19,988 bases of DNA. Source: Flavobacterium sp. (GTDB lineage Bacteria > Bacteroidota > Bacteroidia > Flavobacteriales > Flavobacteriaceae). Both the position numbers and the translations under genes were made by a program. The DNA lies in NCBI RefSeq assembly GCF_020217025.1, contig NZ_JAIWOF010000203.1, positions 1 through 19,988 on the forward strand, given 5' to 3'. Positions 7,457 through 14,252 of the stretch are shown here, piece after piece; the stretch's first letter is position 1, and each line of letters begins with the position of its first letter. The notes under the pieces were generated by a model. The model worked only from the letters and a program-made list of their open reading frames with translations. It was not told where the DNA came from and did not search any database.

Positions 7457-8845
7457 TTAATTTGCGTTAGCTATCGTTTTATACAAACCTATAATAGTAT
7501 TTAAGTATCTATTCTCTAAAGCTATTTCATTTATTTGTGAACTTACCAAGGTGTTTTCTCTCGAATTAATTACAAACAACGAACTTTCTCCCATTTCAAA
7601 TAAGCGATCTTCCGCATTCAATAGCGTGTTGTAATCTTGAATTAGTTTTCGGATATATTCTCTTTGTTTTTCTAAAGAGGCAATTTCTTGTTGTTGCGAT
7701 TTTATCTTGTTTTCTATACTTTTTCGCTCAAATTGTAATCCAAATTCGGAGTCTTGAATTTTAATAGTAGCTAATTTTACTCCAGCTCTTTCTTTTCTCA
7801 AAAAAAGCGGAAAAGAGAAATTTACCCCAATTTTATAATCTTCAAAGCGATAATTATCAATATAACTTGGTTCGGATAAATAATTATAACTTATATCAAG
7901 TTTGGGTAAAAGAGCGTTGGCTTTTAGTTTTTTGTCTACTTTAAGCATCGCGATTTTGGCGTCTAAAGCTTTTATTTTAGGATGATTGTTTAAGTCAATT
8001 GGGTTTAATTCGTTTATTTGTAAAACTTCTTTTATCGTTTTTGATAATGTAATTTCTGGTATTAAATCATCCTTTAATTCTAAAGGAACATTATTTTCTA
8101 ACCATAAATAGTTTGATAATTCTAGCTTCGCCTTAATAAGTTTTAATTTAGCATCTTCTAAGTTTAACAATCTGGTTTTTACAACAATTCCTGCTTCAAT
8201 GCTATCAATCGCTGGTTTGTCGCCTTCTGAGATTAATTTTTCAATTCCTTTATATCGATTTGAAGCATTAACCAGGTAATTTTCATATAATTTTACTTCT
8301 TCAAAAGCTCTTTTCCAGTTTGCATAACTTACAGAAGCTTCATACAAAACTTCAATTGCTTGTAAATTGCGTTCGGCCGCATTTAAATTTTGTGCAATTT
8401 TTGCTTTTCTAATATCAGCCATTCGCTGATTAATGAATAATCCTTGACCAACAGGAACTGAAATTCCAAACGAAGTTAATCCGCTGTTTGGTAACGTGTT
8501 TTCTGGATTTACGTATATTCCTTCAGAGTTATCAAATCCTGCTTTTAGCTCAATTCCGTACCAAGTTGGAATTTTAAAACTGCTATTTAAAATAGAATAA
8601 TATTGATTGTCTTTGAATTGTTTTTCATTGAAATCAACTTCAATTTTTGGATCAAAAGCACCTCGCGCTTGCATTAAATTAGCTTGCGCTTCGTTCAGTT
8701 TTAAATCGGCTTGTTTTACTAACGGATGATATTTTTTTACATAACCTAAAAATTCATTGTACGTGAATTCTGTTGGGTTATTTTGGCCAAATAAATTCAT
8801 TGAACTACAAATGAAAATGAAGATATAAAAAAGTTTCGATTTCAT
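7457..8845 (-). CDS. TolC-type outer membrane efflux protein
   Basis: A 462-residue outer-membrane channel with an N-terminal signal peptide (cleavage near FGQ at residue 21). It shows the internal duplication of the OEP family: 'HPLVKQADLKLNEAQANL' near 41-58 and 'HPKIKALDAKIAMLKVDK' in the second half, each opening a long alpha-hairpin. 'GAFDPKIEVDF' and 'ALLPKLDISYNY' are the corresponding beta-strand entries. There is no lipobox, unlike many proteobacterial members. Its ATG overlaps the stop of the HlyD-like gene as TAATG, making it the last gene of the regulator-ABC-HlyD-TolC operon. It would form the exit duct of the tripartite exporter. The family call is firm; the substrate is unknown. 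Confidence 0.92.
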   Translation of the reverse strand: MKSKLFYIFIFICSSMNLFGQNNPTEFTYNEFLGYVKKYHPLVKQADLKLNEAQANLMQARGAFDPKIEVDFNEKQFKDNQYYSILNSSFKIPTWYGIELKAGFDNSEGIYVNPENTLPNSGLTSFGISVPVGQGLFINQRMADIRKAKIAQNLNAAERNLQAIEVLYEASVSYANWKRAFEEVKLYENYLVNASNRYKGIEKLISEGDKPAIDSIEAGIVVKTRLLNLEDAKLKLIKAKLELSNYLWLENNVPLELKDDLIPEITLSKTIKEVLQINELNPIDLNNHPKIKALDAKIAMLKVDKKLKANALLPKLDISYNYLSEPSYIDNYRFEDYKIGVNFSFPLFLRKERAGVKLATIKIQDSEFGLQFERKSIENKIKSQQQEIASLEKQREYIRKLIQDYNTLLNAEDRLFEMGESSLFVINSRENTLVSSQINEIALENRYLNTIIGLYKTIANAN

Positions 8846-10188
8846 TATTTTTTAGTGTTTTCTGATGCAGGTTGGTAAAAATTAGGAGGAAATCCATTTA
8901 GAGTTCGCCAAATTTCAAACCAAATTGGCACATCGTCTAGCAATGCTAAAGTTTGAGTTCCAGCTCCAATGCTTAGTTGTTTTGGCCATTTTTTATCATT
9001 CGGGTCGGGCGCAATTAGCACTCGGTATTTTCCGTTTGGACTAATGAAATTTTCTTTGGCAACAATGATTCCTCCAAAAGTTCCGTAAGAAACATCAGGC
9101 CAACCACTGAAAACAATTGTAGGCCATCCATCAAACCAAACTCTTACTTTTTCGCCTTTGTTAATTAATGGAAAATCCATTGGTTCGATATAAGTTTCTA
9201 CAGCAATATCATATTTTGCTGGCATAATGCTCACAACAGCAGTCCCTTCCTTAATGGTTTCACCAATTCCCGACTGCAACGCTCGGTTAACATAGCCATC
9301 TTGTGGAGCTGTAATGTAATACAATCCATTTCTAATTTGGTAATTTTTGTACTGGTTTTTCAGTTTGTTTACTTGTGCTTCAGTATCAAATTGTGAACTC
9401 AAAGCAGTTTGTTTGTCGCTACTAGCTTTTGCGTTTTTTTCTGCATATTCGGCGCTAATTCTGTTAAGCTCCATTGTTGCGTTTAAAACCTCGTTTTTAC
9501 TAGTAATATACTTGTTCTCTTGTGTAATAATTTTTGCCTCCGTTTCTTGTAATTTCATGCGTTTTTCCTCCACATCGGTCATTGGTTTTAACCCTTCTTT
9601 GTTTAAGTTTACAGAACGTGTATATTGGGTTTTAGCAATTTTAAGTTGTGTTTTCGTTGCTTCAAAATCGATGCTATCACTTTGTACTTTTAAATACGCT
9701 TGTTTTAGTTTGTTTTGCGCTTGTTTTAATTTTAAGTTTTTTTCGTTTTGAATTGCTCCCATCTGACTTTCTAATGCTTTTACTTTATCTGCATAAGATG
9801 TAGCTGCATTTTCTTTAGCTTTTACTTGATTGCCTGTATTTTCTATTAAATTAGGGTCTAAATATTCTTCTTTAATCTCCGAAATAAACAAAATGGTATC
9901 TCCTTTTTTAACAAAATCCCCTTCGTTTACAAACCATTTTTCGATTCGGCCGCCAATAATGGTTTGAATGGTTTGCGGACGTTGATTTGGTTTTAAAGTG
10001 GTTACATTTCCTGTTCCTTGTATGTTCTGTGTCCAAGGAAGAAAAAGAAATAAAACCACCATAATAACAAAAGCCCAAATAATCTTTCGAATTACTTTGT
10101 AATGCTTCTGTTCTTTAAATATTTGTCCTGATTTGAATTGCTCTAACTTTACGAATTGATCAATTCTATTTTTTGTGATGTTTAGCAT
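8845..10188 (-). CDS. HlyD-family membrane fusion (periplasmic adaptor) protein
   Basis: A 447-residue protein anchored by one transmembrane helix at about 36-52, with a short basic cytoplasmic N-terminus. The biotinyl-lipoyl half-motif at about 71-103 ('GGRIEKWFVNEGDFVKKGD') pairs with a second half at about 288-325 ('APQDGYVNRALQSGIGETI'). Between them lies a long charged coiled-coil hairpin (about 118-285) that would reach the TolC channel. A beta-barrel domain follows (about 328-395). The C-terminus carries an aromatic stretch, 'PIWFEIWRTLNGFPPNFY', not part of the standard HlyD core. It lies 3 bases after the ABC stop and overlaps the TolC start, so the three are surely one operon. It bridges the inner-membrane ABC protein and outer-membrane duct. 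Confidence 0.93.
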   Translation of the reverse strand: MLNITKNRIDQFVKLEQFKSGQIFKEQKHYKVIRKIIWAFVIMVVLFLFLPWTQNIQGTGNVTTLKPNQRPQTIQTIIGGRIEKWFVNEGDFVKKGDTILFISEIKEEYLDPNLIENTGNQVKAKENAATSYADKVKALESQMGAIQNEKNLKLKQAQNKLKQAYLKVQSDSIDFEATKTQLKIAKTQYTRSVNLNKEGLKPMTDVEEKRMKLQETEAKIITQENKYITSKNEVLNATMELNRISAEYAEKNAKASSDKQTALSSQFDTEAQVNKLKNQYKNYQIRNGLYYITAPQDGYVNRALQSGIGETIKEGTAVVSIMPAKYDIAVETYIEPMDFPLINKGEKVRVWFDGWPTIVFSGWPDVSYGTFGGIIVAKENFISPNGKYRVLIAPDPNDKKWPKQLSIGAGTQTLALLDDVPIWFEIWRTLNGFPPNFYQPASENTKK

Positions 10189-10191
10189 GGC

Positions 10192-11844
10192 TTAAATGGA
10201 TTTAATTTCACCTTTTTCCAAAAGAATGGTTTGCTTACAAATTTGTTTCCAATAATTGTTTTTACTTGCAACAACTAATGTCCATGGATGTTTTTCTTCG
10301 CTTAAAAAATCAATGATTTCTTTGCAAGTTTGTTCGTCAGATTTGTCCAAAGGATTTTCTAAGAACAATAATTTCGGTTCATTAATGATGCAACGAGCTA
10401 ATACAATTTTTTGTATTGTTGATGAATTGATTTGTTTTCCTTCAGATGAAATCCTAGTGTCTAATCCTTGAGGAAGAGCTTTGATGGCTTCGGTTAGTTT
10501 TAATTTTTCGATTAAATCAAAAACTATTTCCATTTTAATTTCTGGATTATTACAAGTGATATTCTCTAAAATTGTGCCTTCAAAAGGCATTTCATGAGCT
10601 GTGATAATTCCAATTTTTGAGCGATATTCGTCAGATGAATACTTTTTGTAATTGGTATTATTGATAAAAATACTTCCTGATGTTGGTTCAATTAATCGCG
10701 CTAACAAACGAATTAAAGTTGTTTTTCCAGAACCATTTTCGCCCAAAATTAAGGTGTGTTGCTTGGGGTGAATGGTCAGATTTATGGTTTTTAATATTTC
10801 TTTATCTGATTTAGGATAGGTAAACGATAGATTTTCAGTTTCAATCGTAATTTTATTTCGATCCACTAAATAATTTGAATTTTGAATATCTTCTTCTAAT
10901 TCCATATCCACAACAGAACCTAATTTTTCTAAAGAAGTTAATACATCATAAAACAATTCTAATCCAGAAAATAGCTTTTCAACCGCTGCAATAATACTCA
11001 AAATGATAATTTCAGCTGCAACGAATTGTCCAATGTTCATTTGTTGGTTGATTACTAATAATCCTCCAATTATTAATAAACCAGCAGTGATTAAAATTTT
11101 AAATCCCGTTAGTTGAACAAATTGCTTCATTAAAACCTGAAAATGATTTTCACGTTGTTTCAGATATTCATTAACTAATTTATCATTTTTGTGTAGCGAA
11201 TAATTAAAAATTGAATTGCTTTTAAAACTTAAATGATTTCTAGCAATTTCTTGTAACCAATGTGCAATTTTGTATTTGTATTTTGATTCTTTTAAACTGG
11301 TTTCTAATCCTATGTTGAAGTTGATTTTGAAAATCAAATACAACAATATCAAAAGTATAAGGCCAAAAAAGATAAAAAAGGAATGATATAAAGAAAGTAA
11401 AATAATACCGAAAAAGATTTGCAAAGCAGCTCCAGAAATATCCAATAAAAGTTTAGTAAATCCTTTTTGAACCGTTAACGTATCAAAAAATCGATTCGCT
11501 AATTCCGGAGGATATTGATTGTGTAGTTCATTGAATTTTATTTTCGGAAAACGATAAGCAAATTCAAATGATGAACGCACAAATATTTTCTGTTGTAAGT
11601 TTTCGGTGATTCTAAATTGCATGATTTTTAGTAATCCTACAAAAGCTACTCCAACCACAACAATAATTACAAGAATTATCCAAGAAGTGCTTACCTCACC
11701 AGCTTGAATAAAATTGATAATAGATTGAATTCCTAATGGCAAAGACAAGCTGATTAATCCAGCTATGATAGAATACAAGAATATTTGATAAATATCTTGT
11801 TTGTCTATTAAGATGAGGTTTTTGAATCTTTTTAATGGTGTCAT
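10192..11844 (-). CDS. ABC half-transporter (TMD-NBD) with degenerate ATPase motifs
   Basis: A 550-residue exporter-type ABC protein: a six-helix membrane domain (about 20-300) fused to a nucleotide-binding domain (about 335-550). There is no N-terminal C39 peptidase domain. A-loop Y343 and Walker A GENGSGKT (368-375) are intact. The other motifs are not. The Q-loop position is A416 (IGIITAHE); the signature reads INSST (472-476) instead of LSGGQ; Walker B ends LLFLEN, so E496 replaces Asp and N497 replaces the catalytic Glu; and the H-loop region (VVASKNN, 524-530) has no His. 'GTILENI' and 'ARCIINEP' still align well with normal ABC exporters, so this is divergence, not misreading. Its ATG overlaps the regulator stop as ATGA. 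With HlyD and TolC partners it would form a type I-like exporter; how it hydrolyses ATP, if it does, is open. Confidence 0.93.
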   Translation of the reverse strand: MTPLKRFKNLILIDKQDIYQIFLYSIIAGLISLSLPLGIQSIINFIQAGEVSTSWIILVIIVVVGVAFVGLLKIMQFRITENLQQKIFVRSSFEFAYRFPKIKFNELHNQYPPELANRFFDTLTVQKGFTKLLLDISGAALQIFFGIILLSLYHSFFIFFGLILLILLYLIFKINFNIGLETSLKESKYKYKIAHWLQEIARNHLSFKSNSIFNYSLHKNDKLVNEYLKQRENHFQVLMKQFVQLTGFKILITAGLLIIGGLLVINQQMNIGQFVAAEIIILSIIAAVEKLFSGLELFYDVLTSLEKLGSVVDMELEEDIQNSNYLVDRNKITIETENLSFTYPKSDKEILKTINLTIHPKQHTLILGENGSGKTTLIRLLARLIEPTSGSIFINNTNYKKYSSDEYRSKIGIITAHEMPFEGTILENITCNNPEIKMEIVFDLIEKLKLTEAIKALPQGLDTRISSEGKQINSSTIQKIVLARCIINEPKLLFLENPLDKSDEQTCKEIIDFLSEEKHPWTLVVASKNNYWKQICKQTILLEKGEIKSI

Positions 11845-12512
11845 AGTAGTATTTTTTTAGCCATATCTGTATAGAATTCGGTTGCGCATTCTTTTTCAGA
11901 TAAGTTGGTAATAGTTTTTAAATGATTTTTTAAAAAATGTTGATGCAGCGCACCTTCTACAATGTTTGAAGCCAAACTTTTTGCGTAAGGATAATCGGAA
12001 TTCACTTCTTTTATGATATCAATTATGCGGTTGATAACTCTTTTATAAACTAAGAAAAAACCTTCTTTGTTTTCATTGTCAACTTCTTTTGTCATTAAAG
12101 TTTTTGTAAATTCTTCTACAATTATTCGACTTAGAATTTCTTCATTGATATGCGGAGTTGCATTATCGTCTACTACATTTTCGGTAACTAGTTTAATTGC
12201 TTTTTCCAGTTTTTCTATCGGATTTGAAACATTTGTTGTGGCAAATGCCATACGATATTCCATCCACGACCAATACCATGAAGTTAGGTAAACTAATAAT
12301 TTATGCTTATTTTCAAAATAACGATAAATAGAACTCTCGTTAGATTGAATTTTCTCACCTAATTTTTTAAACGTAAACGCTTCAAAGCCAATTTCATCAA
12401 TTAGTATGATGCTATTTTTTAGGATATTACGTCCTAATTCTGAAGTTTCAGGATCTTTAACATATAACTTTTCGTTGATGGTTATTTTTAAATTAGATAG
12501 TAAATTTTGCAT
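11841..12512 (-). CDS. TetR/AcrR-family transcriptional regulator
   Basis: A 223-residue DNA-binding protein. The TetR helix-turn-helix is at about 29-73: 'ILKNSIILIDEIGFEAFTFKKL' is split by the turn, followed by 'SNESSIYRYFENKHKLL', the family signature with the conserved Y-x-Y-F-x-N/S-K. The C-terminal part is a helical ligand-binding domain of no recognisable subfamily. It is the first gene of the exporter operon and its stop overlaps the ABC start by 4 bases, so it is co-transcribed with its presumed targets. Two palindromes at its promoter (12540-12552 and 12560-12576) suggest autorepression, relieved by a ligand that may be related to the exported compound. That link is inference. Confidence 0.9.
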   Translation of the reverse strand: MQNLLSNLKITINEKLYVKDPETSELGRNILKNSIILIDEIGFEAFTFKKLGEKIQSNESSIYRYFENKHKLLVYLTSWYWSWMEYRMAFATTNVSNPIEKLEKAIKLVTENVVDDNATPHINEEILSRIIVEEFTKTLMTKEVDNENKEGFFLVYKRVINRIIDIIKEVNSDYPYAKSLASNIVEGALHQHFLKNHLKTITNLSEKECATEFYTDMAKKILL

Positions 12513-12531
12513 GTTATAATATTTATAGATG

Positions 12532-12539
12532 CAAATATA
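12532..12539 (-). promoter_or_regulatory. -7 promoter element of the TetR-ABC-HlyD-TolC operon
   Basis: TATATTTG on the minus strand matches TAnnTTTG, 19 bases before the regulator ATG. The expected -33 position falls at the edge of the larger palindrome. Confidence 0.65.
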
Positions 12540-12552
12540 ATAGTAATACTAT
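12540..12552. promoter_or_regulatory. palindrome touching the -7 element, candidate TetR operator
   Basis: ATAGTAATACTAT is a perfect dyad with 6-bp arms (ATAGTA / TACTAT) and one central base. It directly abuts the -7 element of the operon on its upstream side, a normal position for a repressor site. Confidence 0.5.
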
Positions 12553-12559
12553 CAATTTA

Positions 12560-12576
12560 TAAAAGTTTAACTTTTA
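12560..12576. promoter_or_regulatory. 17-bp palindrome over the -33 region, candidate TetR operator
   Basis: TAAAAGTTTAACTTTTA has perfect 8-bp arms around one central base. Measured from the -7 element it covers the zone where RNA polymerase would contact -33. The length and odd-centred symmetry suit a TetR dimer site. A similar 17-mer with two mismatches lies next to the GNAT start (19748-19764). Confidence 0.45.
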
Positions 12577-12597
12577 ATTTACAATTGTTGGATGTAA

Positions 12598-12631
12598 AAA
12601 AAAGAGATTCATTAACTTGAATCTCTTTTTT
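12598..12631 (-). terminator. intrinsic terminator of gpmI
   Basis: AAAAAGAGATTCA (12599-12611) pairs with TGAATCTCTTTTT (12618-12630), extended by one A-T pair on each side, with a 6-nt loop. Read on the minus strand it ends in a T run and lies 20 bases beyond the gpmI stop. Confidence 0.85.
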
Positions 12632-12651
12632 AAATTTATTTGAGTCGTTAT

Positions 12652-14169
12652 TTATAATAATGATTTACAAGTCATTACTGCTGGTTTTTCAATTCCCATT
12701 AACTCTAAAATAGTAGGAGCGATGTCGCCCAAAACACCATTTTGAATATTTTTTAATTCTTTATCAACCAAAATAATTGGAACTGGATTTGTAGTGTGTG
12801 CTGTATTTGGCGAACCATCTGGATTAATCATCGTTTCGCAATTTCCATGATCGGCGATGATTATTGTGGTGTAATTGTTTTCTAAAGCGGTTTCAACTAC
12901 TTCTTTTACACAAACATCAACGGCTTCGCAAGCTTTTATTGCGGCTTCCATTACGCCTGTGTGACCCACCATATCACCATTGGCAAAGTTTAAACAAACA
13001 AAATCAACTTCACCTTTTTTAAGTTCTTCAACTAAAGCATCTTTAAGTTCAAAAGCACTCATTTCAGGTTGTAAATCGTAAGTGGCTACTTTTGGTGAAT
13101 TTTTCAAAATACGTGTTTCGCCTACAAAAGGTTCTTCTCTTCCGCCAGAAAAGAAAAAGGTTACATGTGGATATTTCTCGGTTTCGGCAATACGGATTTG
13201 TTTTTTATAAGCTTTTTCTAAAACTTCTCCAAGTGTTTCTGTGATGTTGTCTTTGTCGTAAATTACGTGAACATTTTCATATGTTTCATCGTAGTTGGTC
13301 ATTGTAACATAATACAAATTCAGTTTGTGCATGTTGAATTCGTGGAAGTCTTTTTGCGATAAAACTTCGGTTAATTCTCTTCCTCTATCGGTTCTGAAAT
13401 TGAAGAAAATCACCACATCTTCGTCTTGAATTTTCGCAACAGGATTGTTGTTCTCATCCACCATCACAATAGGTTGAATAAATTCATCAGTAACATTGTT
13501 TGCATAACTTTCGTTAATAGTCGCAACCGCATTTTTTGAGTGAATTCCTTCTGCATTTACTATTAAATCGTAAGCTAATTTTACTCTTTCCCAACGCTTA
13601 TCTCTATCCATTGCATAGTATCTTCCAATTACAGAAGCTAATTTTGCATTGGTGTTTTGAAGATAATTTTCTAAATCTAAAATGTATTTAGCTCCCGATT
13701 TTGGATCTACATCACGACCATCGGTAAAGGCATGAACAAACATGTTTTGAACACCACTTTCTTGAGCAGCATCAATCAGACCTCTTAAATGTGAAGTATG
13801 AGAATGCACACCACCATCTGAAACCAATCCTAAGAAATGAATCGCTTTGTTGTTCTTTTTGGCATAATCAAAAGCTTCCATAAGTGGTTTTTCTTGACTC
13901 ATGGTTTTGTGTTCAACCGCTAAATTTAGTTTGGCTAAATCTTGGTATACGATTCTTCCAGCGCCTAGGTTCATGTGTCCTACTTCTGAATTTCCCATTT
14001 GCCCTTCTGGTAAACCTACGTTTAAACCATCAGTGCGAAGTTGGGCATTTGGATATTTGGTATATAAACTGTCAATAAAAGGAGTGTTGGCGTTGTCTAT
14101 TGCAGAAACTTTTGGATCAGGCGATTTTCCCCAACCATCCAATATCATTAAAATTACTTTTTTGTTCAT
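12652..14169 (-). CDS. gpmI: 2,3-bisphosphoglycerate-independent phosphoglycerate mutase
   Basis: A 505-residue dimanganese enzyme that interconverts 3- and 2-phosphoglycerate in glycolysis and gluconeogenesis. Landmarks: 'MILDGWG' with metal ligand D11; 'GNSEVGHMNLGAGR' with the phospho-acceptor S61; 'GGVHSHTSHL'; 'FTDGRDVDP'; 'GRYYAMDRDKRWER'; 'FNFRTDRGRELTE'; and near the end 'NFANGDMVGHTG' and 'DHGNCE', all of the alkaline phosphatase-like fold. Length matches the family. The start is the ATG at 14167-14169 giving MNKKVILM. A longer reading from TTG at 14187 adds six residues, but that TTG lies inside the promoter -7 element. It is a single-gene unit with its own promoter and terminator. 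Confidence 0.97.
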   Translation of the reverse strand: MNKKVILMILDGWGKSPDPKVSAIDNANTPFIDSLYTKYPNAQLRTDGLNVGLPEGQMGNSEVGHMNLGAGRIVYQDLAKLNLAVEHKTMSQEKPLMEAFDYAKKNNKAIHFLGLVSDGGVHSHTSHLRGLIDAAQESGVQNMFVHAFTDGRDVDPKSGAKYILDLENYLQNTNAKLASVIGRYYAMDRDKRWERVKLAYDLIVNAEGIHSKNAVATINESYANNVTDEFIQPIVMVDENNNPVAKIQDEDVVIFFNFRTDRGRELTEVLSQKDFHEFNMHKLNLYYVTMTNYDETYENVHVIYDKDNITETLGEVLEKAYKKQIRIAETEKYPHVTFFFSGGREEPFVGETRILKNSPKVATYDLQPEMSAFELKDALVEELKKGEVDFVCLNFANGDMVGHTGVMEAAIKACEAVDVCVKEVVETALENNYTTIIIADHGNCETMINPDGSPNTAHTTNPVPIILVDKELKNIQNGVLGDIAPTILELMGIEKPAVMTCKSLL

Positions 14170-14184
14170 TTTTGTGTGTTTGTA

Positions 14185-14192
14185 CAAAGATA
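14185..14192 (-). promoter_or_regulatory. -7 promoter element of gpmI
   Basis: TATCTTTG on the minus strand matches TAnnTTTG, 15 bases before the ATG at 14169. It contains the TTG at 14185-14187 that could be mistaken for a start codon. Confidence 0.65.
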
Positions 14193-14252
14193 AACAATTG
14201 ATAAATTTTTAGATAAAAATCCAACTTAAAATTACGAAAACGATTAAGTGAT

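Noticed and set aside
9347-9751. 134-codon plus-strand open frame rich in Phe, Ser and Cys
   Set aside because: It is antisense to the coiled-coil region of the HlyD-like gene; the odd composition is that of the complement of Lys/Gln-rich codons.
13884-14212. Two overlapping plus-strand open frames opposite the gpmI start
   Set aside because: Both are antisense to conserved gpmI motifs, with no promoter or domain of their own.
14224-14249. Inverted repeat ACTTAA / TTAAGT after the DUF5916 gene
   Set aside because: A 6-bp AT-only outer stem with asymmetric interior and only a modest T run on the minus strand; too weak to call a terminator.
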